NCBI RefSeq assembly: GCF_019145475.1
Contig: NZ_JAHTKI010000001.1
Coordinates: forward strand, 124,001 to 188,000
Origin: Pseudomonas botevensis
GTDB taxonomy: Bacteria; Pseudomonadota; Gammaproteobacteria; Pseudomonadales; Pseudomonadaceae
Direction of reading: 5' to 3'
Length of the DNA: 64,000 nt
Shown here in pieces: positions 32,285 to 41,161 of this stretch (position 1 is the first letter of the stretch; the number at the start of each line of letters is the position of its first letter). The translations under genes and the position numbers were made by a program. Below the pieces are notes generated by a model that was not told the origin of the DNA, did no database searches, and saw only the letters and a program-made list of their open reading frames with translations.

Positions 32285-33585
32285 TCATCATTCATTCGGA
32301 AACCAACCAGCACACCATCGCGCAGAACCTGGGCCGCTCGGAGTACAGCTATTACTTCGTGCTCAAGGAATACCGGCCGGTGCTCGAACGTCTCGGGCGA
32401 GTGATCGAAGTCACCGACCCGGCGCGTGAGGTCGATGCGCTGTACCTGGATTGTCTGGCCCGTGGCGAACCCTGCGTGTTCCTGTCGTTTTCGCCGCCCC
32501 ATCGCACGCCGATCCACTTGGCCTGCCCGACGCTGCCGGTGTTCGCCTGGGAGTTCAGCACCATTCCCGACGAGCCGTTCGACGGCGAGCCGCGCAATGA
32601 CTGGCGCACGGTGTTGCGGGCCTGCGGAGCGGCGATCACCCACTCCAGCTACACGGTCAACGCGGTGCGCGAAGCCATGGGCGCCGATTACCCGATCGTC
32701 GCGGTGCCGGCGCCGGTGTGGGATCGCTTTGCCGCGCGCGGCGCGCAGTTGCAGGGCCAACCCGCGCCGACGGAACCGTTGATGCTGAAGATCAAGGGGC
32801 TGGTGGCCGACAGTCGCCAACTCAATCTCGACGCCTTCGGCCCGAAGCATCTGCGCCGTGGACAGGGCATCGATTTCACCGCTCCGGTCAGCGAGCAGAC
32901 CTTGCTGCTGGACGGCGTGGTCTACACCTCGGTGTTCAATCCCGGTGACGGGCGCAAGAACTGGGAGGACATGCTCAGCGCGTTCTGCGTGAGTTTCCGC
33001 GAGGTCGAAGACGCGACCCTGGTGCTCAAGCTGACCCATCACGATGCCGAAGAAGCGCTCGGCGACATTCTTCATCATTTGTACAAAAACCAGCCTTATC
33101 GCTGCCGCATCGTGCTGATTTACGGCTATCTTGCGGACGCGGACTACGAACGTCTGGTGCAGGCCACTCGTTATGTGGTGAACACGTCCTACGGCGAAGG
33201 CCAGTGCCTGCCGCTGATGGAGTTCATGTCCTGTGGCAAACCAGCGGTGGCGCCGCGCACCACGGCGATGATCGATTACCTCGACGCCGGGAATGCGTTC
33301 GTGATCGAGTCCACCGATGAACTCACCGCCTGGCCCCACGATCCGCGCAAGGCGTTCCGCACCCTGCGTTACGTGACCAATTGGGCGTCGTTGTGCGAGG
33401 CCTATCGCGCCAGTTATGAGGTCGCGACCCGCCAGCCGCTGCGTTACGCGCAAATGTCGGCGCAAGCGGTCCTGAGCCTGCAAGGGTTTTGCAGTCAGGC
33501 CGTGGCCGAGCAGCGCTTGCAGAGCTTTCTTGCGCAACTGTTCGAGCACCGCGCGATGTTGGCCGAGGAAGCCCCCGGCCCATGA
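32278..33585 (+). CDS. GT4-like glycosyltransferase, paralogue 2
   Basis: A 435-residue glycosyltransferase paralogous to the preceding gene over its whole length. Shared blocks are GRSEYSYYFVLKEYRPVLER (19-38), CPTLPVFAWEFSTIPDEPFD, YTSVFNPGDGRKNWEDMLSA and GEGQCLPLMEFMSCGKPAVA (EX7E). Its start overlaps the previous stop by 7 bases and its stop shares ATGA with the methyltransferase, so the set is one transcript. Probably adds a capping or side residue to the D-rhamnan (inference from position). Confidence 0.85.
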   Translation: MLIIIHSETNQHTIAQNLGRSEYSYYFVLKEYRPVLERLGRVIEVTDPAREVDALYLDCLARGEPCVFLSFSPPHRTPIHLACPTLPVFAWEFSTIPDEPFDGEPRNDWRTVLRACGAAITHSSYTVNAVREAMGADYPIVAVPAPVWDRFAARGAQLQGQPAPTEPLMLKIKGLVADSRQLNLDAFGPKHLRRGQGIDFTAPVSEQTLLLDGVVYTSVFNPGDGRKNWEDMLSAFCVSFREVEDATLVLKLTHHDAEEALGDILHHLYKNQPYRCRIVLIYGYLADADYERLVQATRYVVNTSYGEGQCLPLMEFMSCGKPAVAPRTTAMIDYLDAGNAFVIESTDELTAWPHDPRKAFRTLRYVTNWASLCEAYRASYEVATRQPLRYAQMSAQAVLSLQGFCSQAVAEQRLQSFLAQLFEHRAMLAEEAPGP

Positions 33586-34466
33586 TCCGCGCATTGATCC
33601 GACGTTTTCTGCCCGCCGCGCCAGCGCCGGCGGTTGCCACTCCGGCGCCGGACGTGCCGAGGGTTTCGCCTCGGGATGTCGGCCTGTGCGATGCCGTCCT
33701 CGATGGCTGGTTCAGTGGTGACACCGGCGAGATGCTCAAGGGCTTTGCCATCGGTGTCGACGATACCGTTCTCGATGTCGGCTGCGGCGAAGGCGTGGCG
33801 ACGCTGTTCGCGGTGCGCCAGGGTGCAGCGGTGATCTTTACCGACAGCGAACACGACAAGGTGCGTGACCTCGCCCGCCAGGTCGAGGCGCAATCGCGAC
33901 GGGCGAATCTGGGCCTGGTCAGCAACAGCCTGCCGTTGCCGCTGGCCGATGGCTGCGCCAGCAAAGTGGTGTGCATGGAGGTCCTCGAACACATCGACGA
34001 GCCTGAGCCGTTCATGGCCGAGCTGGTGCGCATGGGTCGTCCCGGCGCGCAATACCTGCTGAGCGTCCCGGCCCCGGTGGGCGAGCATTTGCAGCAGGGC
34101 ATCGCGCCGGCCAGCTACTACCGGTCGCCCAATCATGTGCAGATTTTTACCCCGGAGCGTTTTGCCGCGCTGGTCGAGGAGGCCGGTCTGGTGATCGAGC
34201 ATCGTCAGGCCACGGGCTTTTTCTGGGTGATGGGCATGATCTTTTTCTGGGCCAGCGAACGTGCCGCCGGGCGTGATCTGGAAGGCGCGGTGCGCGACCG
34301 GATCCAGCCGCCGTATCCGCCGCTGATGGAGAGTTGGGCGCGCACCTGGCAAGACCTGCTCGCGCACCCTGACGGTCTGGCAATCAAGCAGGTGCTCGAC
34401 CGCTTCATGCCCAAGAGCCAGGTGATCATTGCCCGCAAGCCTCTCGATGCAGGGAACGCCTCATGA
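33582..34466 (+). CDS. Class I SAM-dependent methyltransferase, paralogue 1
   Basis: A 294-residue methyltransferase. The SAM-binding motif VLDVGCGEGVATLFAV is at about residues 64-79, and the post-motif region VCMEVLEHIDEPEPFMAELV at about 130-149. ATG at 33582 overlaps the glycosyltransferase stop as ATGA. It is paralogous to the methyltransferase two genes on: both have PNH(V/I)(Q/R)I near residue 187 and end SQVIIARKP. Sugar O-methylation of the D-rhamnan end is the likely job, since 3-O-methyl-rhamnose caps are known on P. aeruginosa common antigen. The specific position methylated is not readable. Confidence 0.85.
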   Translation: MIRALIRRFLPAAPAPAVATPAPDVPRVSPRDVGLCDAVLDGWFSGDTGEMLKGFAIGVDDTVLDVGCGEGVATLFAVRQGAAVIFTDSEHDKVRDLARQVEAQSRRANLGLVSNSLPLPLADGCASKVVCMEVLEHIDEPEPFMAELVRMGRPGAQYLLSVPAPVGEHLQQGIAPASYYRSPNHVQIFTPERFAALVEEAGLVIEHRQATGFFWVMGMIFFWASERAAGRDLEGAVRDRIQPPYPPLMESWARTWQDLLAHPDGLAIKQVLDRFMPKSQVIIARKPLDAGNAS

Positions 34467-35617
34467 GCGGCAAACGGATCATGGACATCGAGGTGCTGCG
34501 CGCAATCGCGGTACTCGGGGTTCTGTTTCATCACTTGCAGGGCAGTCTGTTCACCGATCCGGTGCCGCTGCTGGAAAACATCCATGCCTGGGCGCAGCCA
34601 TGGTGGGGCGTCGATCTGTTTTTTGCGATCTCGGGATTCGTGATCGCCCGCAGCCTGATCCCGGCATTGCACGGCTGCAGCACGCGCCGGGAATACTGGG
34701 AGCAGACGCGCAATTTCTGGCTGCGGCGGGTGTTCCGGCTGTTGCCGTCGGCGTGGTTGTGGCTGGCGCTGATGCTGCTGGCGTGTGTGTTTCTCAACCG
34801 TTCCGGGGCGTTCGGTACGCTGTCGGCGAATATCCAGGCGACCCTGGCGGGTGTGTTGCAGTACGCCAATTTCCGCTTTGCCGACAGCTTCTTCCATTAC
34901 GAGTACGGCAGCAGTTTCGTGTACTGGAGTCTGTCGCTGGAGGAGCAGTTCTACCTGCTGTTCCCGTTGCTGATTCTGGTGTGCCGCAAGCATCTGGTGT
35001 GGGCGCTGCTGGCGCTCGTTGCGGTGCAGCTGTTCACCCTGCGCACGCCGCTCCTGATGGTGGTTCGCACCGACGCGCTGGCCCTTGGCATCCTGCTGGC
35101 GATGTGGAGCGCCCAGCCATCTTACAAGCGCTGGGAGCCGACCTTTCTGCGTCGCCCGTGGGCCGGGTTGTCCGCACTGATCGGCATCGGTCTGCTGTTG
35201 AGCTTCATGGCGACTGACCGGTTCACCTTCAGCAGTTACCGCATTGGCGCCATCGCCGTGCTTGGCGCGATGCTGGTGTGGATCGCCTCCTACAACCGCG
35301 ATTACCTGTTGCCGGCCGGTGCCGTGCAGCGGCTGATGGCGTGGATCGGCAGCCGCTCCTACGGCATCTACCTGATTCATATCCCGGCCTATCAACTGGT
35401 GCGTGAACTGATCTTTCGTTTGCAGACTGCCGGTCTGCCCAGTCCCGCCGGACATCCGGTCGTCACCCTGCTGATCGCGGGCGGGTTGATCGTGCTGCTC
35501 AGCGAACTCAATTACCGCCTGATCGAAATGCCGATGCGCAACCGTGGCGCTGCCTTGGTCAAACGCCTCGGAACGTCGCGTACCGCCGTCCCATCCTCTG
35601 GAGCCACCTCATGCTGA
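34463..35617 (+). CDS. Acyltransferase 3 (OafA/YrhL-type) family membrane protein
   Basis: A 384-residue integral membrane acyltransferase. The N-terminal family pattern is MDIEVLRAIAVLGVLFHHLQ with Arg and the catalytic-type His, then WWGVDLFFAISGFVIARSLI (about 50-69). About ten hydrophobic segments follow, with YWSLSLEEQFYLLFPLLIL in the middle and SYGIYLIHIPAYQLVRELI near 298. Such enzymes O-acetylate lipopolysaccharide and other glycans from the periplasmic side. It shares ATGA with the gene before and overlaps the next gene by 7 bases. Corresponds in order to PA5458. Confidence 0.88.
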   Translation: MSGKRIMDIEVLRAIAVLGVLFHHLQGSLFTDPVPLLENIHAWAQPWWGVDLFFAISGFVIARSLIPALHGCSTRREYWEQTRNFWLRRVFRLLPSAWLWLALMLLACVFLNRSGAFGTLSANIQATLAGVLQYANFRFADSFFHYEYGSSFVYWSLSLEEQFYLLFPLLILVCRKHLVWALLALVAVQLFTLRTPLLMVVRTDALALGILLAMWSAQPSYKRWEPTFLRRPWAGLSALIGIGLLLSFMATDRFTFSSYRIGAIAVLGAMLVWIASYNRDYLLPAGAVQRLMAWIGSRSYGIYLIHIPAYQLVRELIFRLQTAGLPSPAGHPVVTLLIAGGLIVLLSELNYRLIEMPMRNRGAALVKRLGTSRTAVPSSGATSC

Positions 35618-36438
35618 GCCTTTTGAAGAAACTCACGGCGGCGACGCCTGCGCCAGTCCCCGAGCAACCTGCCGCGCCGGTCGCCGACAAGGTAGATCCG
35701 TACATGCTCGGCCTGTACGACGCGACGCTCAGCGGCTGGTTCAACAAGGAAACCGGTGAGCTGTTCACAGGCTTCCCGGTGACGGCGGATGACATCCTGA
35801 TCGATGTCGGCTGCGGCGATGGCGGCAACGTGCAGTTCTGCGGCAATCGCGGGGCGCGGATCATCATCGCCGACATCGACGAAGCCAAGGTCGAGGCCAC
35901 CCGCCAGCGCCTGGCCGATACCCCGGCGCGCAGCGTCGAATGCCATGTCACCGACTGCAATCCACTGCCGATCGCCGACGGCACCGCGACTCGCGTGGTG
36001 TCCACGGAAGTCATCGAGCACGTCGAGGACCCGGCGCAGTTCCTCTCTGAACTGGTGCGTGTCGGCCAGTCGGGGGCGCTGTATCTGCTGAGCGTGCCGC
36101 ACCCGAGCTCCGAAGATCTGCAAAAGGGCATCGCGTCCCCGGACTATTTCGAGAAGCCGAATCACATTCGCATCATCAGTGAAGAGCAGTTCAAGGCGAT
36201 GGTCAGCGAGGCCGGCCTGGAGATCATCAGCCATAGCCAGTACGGCTTTTACTGGTCGATGTGGATGCTGCTGTTCTGGGAAGCCAAGGTCGATTTCAGC
36301 AATCCCGATCATCCGCTGCTCCATCACTGGGCCAGCACCTGGCAAGCCGTGCTCGACTCGCCACGCGGCGCGCAGATCAAAGAAGCCCTGGACGGCGTCG
36401 TGGCGAAAAGTCAGGTGATCATCGCGCGCAAACCGTAG
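35611..36438 (+). CDS. Class I SAM-dependent methyltransferase, paralogue 2
   Basis: A 275-residue SAM methyltransferase and paralogue of the gene at 33582. SAM motif ILIDVGCGDGGNVQFCGNRG at about 64-83; STEVIEHVEDPAQFLSELVR at about 131-150; PNHIRIISEEQFKAMVSEAG near 185. The C-terminal SQVIIARKP is identical to its paralogue. Last gene of the five-gene glycan-modification cassette; no terminator is evident after it. Confidence 0.85.
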   Translation: MLSLLKKLTAATPAPVPEQPAAPVADKVDPYMLGLYDATLSGWFNKETGELFTGFPVTADDILIDVGCGDGGNVQFCGNRGARIIIADIDEAKVEATRQRLADTPARSVECHVTDCNPLPIADGTATRVVSTEVIEHVEDPAQFLSELVRVGQSGALYLLSVPHPSSEDLQKGIASPDYFEKPNHIRIISEEQFKAMVSEAGLEIISHSQYGFYWSMWMLLFWEAKVDFSNPDHPLLHHWASTWQAVLDSPRGAQIKEALDGVVAKSQVIIARKP

Positions 36439-36525
36439 CCCCGCCGCAAGCCTTCGTGGGCGAGGTCACTCCCACGGGTTTTGTGTACCCTTGCAGCCTT
36501 GTGTTGTCAGGGATGCGCGAAAGGT

Positions 36526-37728
36526 ATGCGGTTTATCGTGGGTCTGCCGGTGTTGCTGGCTTCTTTGCTGTGGCTGTCCGCCTGCGAGCAGCAGGAGGCC
36601 CCTCGTCTGGATCAACAACTCTACGTCTGGCAACGCCAGTGGACGCCGGCCCATGAGCCGGCGCTCAGGGACAGCCGCGCCGATTTCTCGACCCTGCGGG
36701 TGCTGGCGCTGCAAGCGTTTCCGCAGGCAGGCTGGAGTCGGGCGCGGATCGATCCGCCATTGCTCAAGAGCGACGGCCGGCCGCTGATTGCGGTGATACG
36801 CCTCGACGGTCAGCTCAAGACGCTGGATCAGGATCAGGATCAGGTCAGCGGGCAGATCCTTCAGTTGATCGCCGACTGGCAAGGACGGGGCCTGACGCTG
36901 GCCGGGGTCGAGATCGACCACGATGCCGGCAACGCGCGTCTGCCGGATTACGCCGCATTCCTCACGCATTTGCGCTCGGCCTTGCCGGCGACGTTGCCGC
37001 TGAGCATCACCGCGCTCCCGGCATGGCTCGACAGCCCGCAACTGCCGGCGTTGCTGGCGACGGTCGACAGCAGCGTGTTGCAGGTGCATGCGGTCAGCGA
37101 TCCGCGTCGTGGTTTGTTCGATCCGCAGCAGGCGCAACGCTGGGCCAAGGCCTGGGGCCGGATCAGCGAAAAACCGTTCTACCTGGCGCTGCCGGCCTAC
37201 GGTGTGGCGCTGTTGCCCGACGCGGGCGGGGCGCCGCTGGTGGAAAGTGAAGTCACGCTGGAGCGCGGCGGGCAGCGACGGGAACTGTTGGCCGATCCGC
37301 AGCAACTGAGCCGCCTCGCCCAAGAGCTGCGCGACGATCGCCCAGCGCACCTGGCCGGGCTGATCTGGTTCCGCTTGCCGCTGGCCAACGACCGCCGGGC
37401 CTGGAGCCTGACCACATTACGCGCGGTGGCGCGCGGCGATGCGCTGAGCGGCCCGTTGACCGTGGCGTTCAGCGAGCACGAGGGTTTGCACGACATTCGC
37501 CTGGAAAATCCCGGCAACCTCGATCAACCCTGGCCGGCGCGCGTGACGCTCAAGGCGCGAAGCTGTGACGGTGCCGACGCGCTCGCCGGTTATTCGTTGC
37601 AACAAAGTCCGGATCTGCTTACCTTCACCCGCCTGCGCGACGGTCGATTGCCGGCGGGCGGGCAGCGCGCCATCGGTTGGGCGCGTTGCGCAAATATTGA
37701 TCAAGGAGGTTCGCATGTTGACCCGTAA
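36526..37728 (+). CDS. Lipoprotein of the DUF3142 type
   Basis: A 400-residue protein with a clear lipoprotein signal: MRFIVGLPVLLASLLWLSAC, with lipobox LSAC and the lipidated Cys at residue 20. The following Glu at +2 suggests outer-membrane sorting. The mature part begins LYVWQRQWTPAHEPAL, the pattern I associate with the uncharacterised DUF3142 family, and has an internal region VEIDHDAGNARLPDYAAFLT that resembles a glycosidase-like TIM-barrel strand. It overlaps the next gene by 14 bases. Function unknown; position next to the glycan cassette may be chance. Confidence 0.7.
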   Translation: MRFIVGLPVLLASLLWLSACEQQEAPRLDQQLYVWQRQWTPAHEPALRDSRADFSTLRVLALQAFPQAGWSRARIDPPLLKSDGRPLIAVIRLDGQLKTLDQDQDQVSGQILQLIADWQGRGLTLAGVEIDHDAGNARLPDYAAFLTHLRSALPATLPLSITALPAWLDSPQLPALLATVDSSVLQVHAVSDPRRGLFDPQQAQRWAKAWGRISEKPFYLALPAYGVALLPDAGGAPLVESEVTLERGGQRRELLADPQQLSRLAQELRDDRPAHLAGLIWFRLPLANDRRAWSLTTLRAVARGDALSGPLTVAFSEHEGLHDIRLENPGNLDQPWPARVTLKARSCDGADALAGYSLQQSPDLLTFTRLRDGRLPAGGQRAIGWARCANIDQGGSHVDP

Positions 37729-39850
37729 CTGGCCCCGCCACCTGCTCTGCCTGAGCCTCAGCCTGCCGCTGGGTTCGGCGTTGGCCTGCGGCCCGGACTT
37801 CCCGATGCGCCTGCTCGACGATCGCGGGCAATCGTTGGCGGAGATGCCTGAGGGCAACTTCAACTTCGAGATCAATCGCCTCGGCAAAACCATTGCCGGG
37901 CTGAAGAATGTCACGGCGGTCACCTACAACCCGGATGATTATTCCGCCGATTCGAGTGAGCCCAACGCAGCGCGGGACAAGGCCGAGCAGGTGGGGCTGA
38001 GCGCGGAACAGCAGGCGCAGGTCAAGCAATTGCGCAGCCTGACCGATGCCCGTCAGGTCGAGTTGCAAGGCGCGAGCCTGGCGCCGGAGCTGCGCCTGTA
38101 TGTGGCGGGCGCCGTGGCGTTCGGTGCTGGCGATCATCAACTGGCCGCCGACTATTTCCGCCAGGTGCTGGCGCTGCCGGCGGACCAGCGTCCGCTGCGC
38201 AGCACCTGGGCCGCGTACTCGCTGGGCCGTGCATTGTTTGCCATGACCGAAGAGGCGGGCGATGCACTCACCCGACTGGAAGACGCCCGCGATGCGTTTC
38301 GCCAGGCGCGGCAACTGAGCATCGACGGTTTCAGTGATCCACTGGAGCTGGGCGTTGCCAGCCTTGGTGAAGAGGCGCGAGTGCTGCGCAAGGCGGGCGA
38401 CTGGAACAGCGCCATCGAACTCTACGCGACGCAAAATCTGCACGGTTCGAATGTCGGCTACACCTCGCTGAAGTTGCTGATGAACGACCTCGCCGAGCAG
38501 CCTGAAGATCAGTTGGTGAAGTTGCTGCGCGGCACAGCGGTGCAGCAATTGGTCACGGCATCCCTTATCAGTCGACTTGGCTGGTCTTTTGGCGACGAGC
38601 CGCCGAACGAGAAAAAACTGATCAAGCTGTTGCAGGACAGCACCCGCGGCAGCCTCGACAACGCCGATCGTCTGGCCGCGATGAATTACCAACAGGGCGA
38701 CTACGCCAGCGCCAAGGCGTTCCTCGAACACGCTGGCGACAGCGGCCTGGCCTGGTGGCTGCGGGCCAAACTGGCGGTGCGCGATGGTGATAAGAACGCT
38801 GCCGCTGCGGCCTATGCCAAAGCGGCACAGGCCTTCCCGCAGGGCGAGTCCTGGGGTGAGCGGCGTACGCCGGACTGGAATTATGAGACGTTGCAGCCCA
38901 AGTGCCGGGTCGAGGGTGAGAGCGCGATTCTGGCGCTGCAACGTGGCGAGTACGTGCAGGCTTTCGATCAGTTGTATCGCAGCCAACGCATTTATTGGTA
39001 CGACGCGGCGACGGTGGCCGAGCGGGTGCTGACGGTCGAGGAGCTCAAGCAATACGTCGATACCAACGTGCCGGCGCCGGCTGCGCTGAGCCAGCAGGAT
39101 CGCGACAACTACGTGCCGCTGCCGGTGGCCGCGAGCCTGCGCAATCTGCTTGGGCGTCGATTGTTGCGTGAAGGGCACTATGAACAGGCGGTCGGCTATT
39201 TCGACAGCGACGATTTGAAGCACAAGGCCCGACTCTACGGCGAACAACGAATGAAGGCCGACGCCGCCTGGTGGCCGACCCGGCGCGCCAGTGCGTTGTA
39301 CAACGCGGCGTGGACGGCGCGGGAGTGGGGCATGGACATCCTCGGTTACGAGATGGCCCCGGATTACGCCACGTTCGGCGGCAACTACAGCCTGGAAAAC
39401 ACTGAGCTGAAGGTCGGGCCGCTGGTGGCCGAGGCTGAGGTGCAGCGCCAGAAAGCCAGTGAGGCGCAGCCGGATCAGCGCTATCACTACCGGTTCGTCG
39501 CCACGGCGCTGGCCGGTCGTGCCGCCGACAATCTGCCGCACACCAGCCAGGCGTTTGCCGCCGTGTTGTGCTCGGCGGCGGGCTGGAACAGCAGCCTGGA
39601 GGAGCAGAGTGCGCTGTATCAGCGCTATGTGAATGAAGGCCCGTACGTGCCGTGGGCCGTGGACTTCGGTCACCAGTGCCCGTATCCAGACTTCGAGAAT
39701 GCCGACAAGCGCTACGTCACGCAGGTGACCGATTCCGTGCGTTCGGCATTGCGGCCGTACAAATGGCCGGTGCAGATCGGGGCGCTTGTGGTGTTCGTCG
39801 CCGCTGCGTTGCTGATGATCCGCCGCCAGCGCAAGGCCCGCAAAAGCTAA
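37715..39850 (+). CDS. Large exported helical-repeat protein with C-terminal membrane anchor, unknown function
   Basis: A 711-residue protein not recognised by name. ATG at 37715 follows AAGGAGG by 5 bases and gives a signal peptide (1 to about 23, ending SALA-CGPDF). The body is helical and Ala/Leu-rich with TPR-like units, for example VAFGAGDHQLAADYFRQVLA (about 131-150) and MNYQQGDYASAKAFLEHAG (about 322-340). A hydrophobic helix near the end (GALVVFVAAALLMI, about 689-702) is followed by RRQRKARKS, which suggests anchoring by the C-terminus. The pair with the upstream lipoprotein overlaps, so they likely act together in the envelope. Its stop overlaps the convergent LysE gene. Confidence 0.8.
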   Translation: MLTRNWPRHLLCLSLSLPLGSALACGPDFPMRLLDDRGQSLAEMPEGNFNFEINRLGKTIAGLKNVTAVTYNPDDYSADSSEPNAARDKAEQVGLSAEQQAQVKQLRSLTDARQVELQGASLAPELRLYVAGAVAFGAGDHQLAADYFRQVLALPADQRPLRSTWAAYSLGRALFAMTEEAGDALTRLEDARDAFRQARQLSIDGFSDPLELGVASLGEEARVLRKAGDWNSAIELYATQNLHGSNVGYTSLKLLMNDLAEQPEDQLVKLLRGTAVQQLVTASLISRLGWSFGDEPPNEKKLIKLLQDSTRGSLDNADRLAAMNYQQGDYASAKAFLEHAGDSGLAWWLRAKLAVRDGDKNAAAAAYAKAAQAFPQGESWGERRTPDWNYETLQPKCRVEGESAILALQRGEYVQAFDQLYRSQRIYWYDAATVAERVLTVEELKQYVDTNVPAPAALSQQDRDNYVPLPVAASLRNLLGRRLLREGHYEQAVGYFDSDDLKHKARLYGEQRMKADAAWWPTRRASALYNAAWTAREWGMDILGYEMAPDYATFGGNYSLENTELKVGPLVAEAEVQRQKASEAQPDQRYHYRFVATALAGRAADNLPHTSQAFAAVLCSAAGWNSSLEEQSALYQRYVNEGPYVPWAVDFGHQCPYPDFENADKRYVTQVTDSVRSALRPYKWPVQIGALVVFVAAALLMIRRQRKARKS

Positions 39851-40476
39851 GCCTGCTGGATAAACGTCAGGCGCACCGCAAAACCGATCAACAGGCTGCC
39901 GAACAACCATTGCTGGACTCGCTGGGCCGTTGGACTGTGTTGCAGCCAGCGGCCCAGCGCGGCGCCCGTCAGGGCATAGGCACTGTCGAACAGCAGACCG
40001 ACGCCCACCAGGATCACGCCCAGCACGGCGAACTGGCTCAGCACCGGCGCGCCGTCGGCGACGATGAACTGCGGCAGCAGCACCGAGCAGAACAACAACG
40101 CCTTGGGGTTGAGCAGGTTGGTCAGCAGGCCCCGGCGGATCGCCTCGCGCCACTGTGCACGGGCGTCGGGCACGCTGCTGGCGCGCAGGTCCGGCAACAA
40201 GGTGCTGCGCAGACATTGAATGCCGATCCACAACAGATAAGCCGCCCCGGCCAGGCGCACCACGTCGAATGTCCACGGTGCCGCCTTGAACAGAGCCGCC
40301 AGCCCCAACGCCGCCAAAGCCACATGACAACCCCGTGCGACTGCCAAACCCACTGCCGTGGCGAGCGCTGCGCCGCGCCCTTGGCGGGCGCCGGTCTGTA
40401 ACAACAGGATCATGTCGGGTCCGGGCAACAGATAGACCACCGCCAATGCCAGGAAAAACAGCCAGAGACTTGCCAC
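39847..40476 (-). CDS. LysE/RhtB-family amino acid exporter
   Basis: A 209-residue inner-membrane exporter. The family N-terminus has VVYLLPGPDMILLLQTGARQ (13-32) followed by GRGAALATAVGLAVARG; six hydrophobic segments are visible. NLLNPKALLFCSVLLPQFI (about 120-138) is the second conserved block. The start is a GTG at 40476 after GGGGTGGCAAC. It is divergent from an Lrp-type regulator, a classic arrangement for amino acid exporters. Substrate unknown. Confidence 0.92.
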   Translation of the reverse strand: MASLWLFFLALAVVYLLPGPDMILLLQTGARQGRGAALATAVGLAVARGCHVALAALGLAALFKAAPWTFDVVRLAGAAYLLWIGIQCLRSTLLPDLRASSVPDARAQWREAIRRGLLTNLLNPKALLFCSVLLPQFIVADGAPVLSQFAVLGVILVGVGLLFDSAYALTGAALGRWLQHSPTAQRVQQWLFGSLLIGFAVRLTFIQQA

Positions 40477-40621
40477 GTTGCCACCCCTTTCGTTGTCGAT
40501 TCGGTGACATCAGTCTATGGCCGGGGGGCAGGGCAGGTGCTTGCGTAGTTCGCTTCAAAGTCATTCAGGATTGGCATAACCTGCTTTCTTTTTGCCGTGA
40601 AACCATCAGGATCTGCCAATC

Positions 40622-41095
40622 ATGAAACTCGACGCCTTCGATCGCAAGATTCTCGCCGCGCTGCAACGGGACGGGCGCCTGAGCAATGTGCAACTGGCGG
40701 ACGAGATCGGTCTGTCCGCTTCGCCTTGTCTGCGCCGGGTGCGGATGCTCGAAGAGGCGGGGGTGATTCGCGGTTATCAGGCGAACCTCGATCGCGACGA
40801 GGTGGGATTGGGGCTGACGGTGTTTGTCGGGGTGAAGGTCGAACGCCATAACGACGAGCAGGCCGAGGCGTTTCACCGGGCGGTGACGGCGTTGCCCGAG
40901 GTGCTTTCGGCGTTTCTGGTGTCCGGCGAGTCGGATTTCCTGCTGCAAGTGGTGGTGCCGGACCTGCGTGCCTATGACCGTTTTCTCACCGGTTGCCTGC
41001 TGAAGTTGCCGGGGGTGAGCGATATCCGCAGCAACTTCGCGATCCATACGGTGAAGACGCCGGGGGCGTTGCCGTTGGGGCATCTTCCGCAGTAG
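40622..41095 (+). CDS. Lrp/AsnC-family transcriptional regulator
   Basis: A 157-residue Lrp-type regulator with the N-terminal helix-turn-helix (LDAFDRKILAALQRDGRLSN, then VQLADEIGLSASPCLRRVRM) and the C-terminal RAM/effector domain (about 65-150). It stands 145 bases from the divergent LysE gene and likely controls it in response to an amino acid (inference from arrangement). Confidence 0.93.
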   Translation: MKLDAFDRKILAALQRDGRLSNVQLADEIGLSASPCLRRVRMLEEAGVIRGYQANLDRDEVGLGLTVFVGVKVERHNDEQAEAFHRAVTALPEVLSAFLVSGESDFLLQVVVPDLRAYDRFLTGCLLKLPGVSDIRSNFAIHTVKTPGALPLGHLPQ

Positions 41096-41106
41096 ACCGG
41101 GTTGTT

Positions 41107-41134
41107 CCCCTTCGCGGGCAAGCCCGCGAAGGGG
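41107..41134. repeat. REP-type palindrome
   Basis: CCCCTTCGCGGGC-AA-GCCCGCGAAGGGG, a perfect 13-bp inverted repeat of the pseudomonad REP type, between the convergent lrp-like and lpd genes. Possible bidirectional terminator. Confidence 0.82.
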
Positions 41135-41161
41135 ATCGGCCGGTCACTGACGCGCAAAGCC

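Noticed and set aside
37625-40564. A 979-codon open frame on the minus strand across the helical-repeat protein gene
   Set aside because: It is a shadow of high-GC third positions: the sequence is low in family-like content, and the plus-strand gene has a signal peptide, ribosome binding site and repeats.
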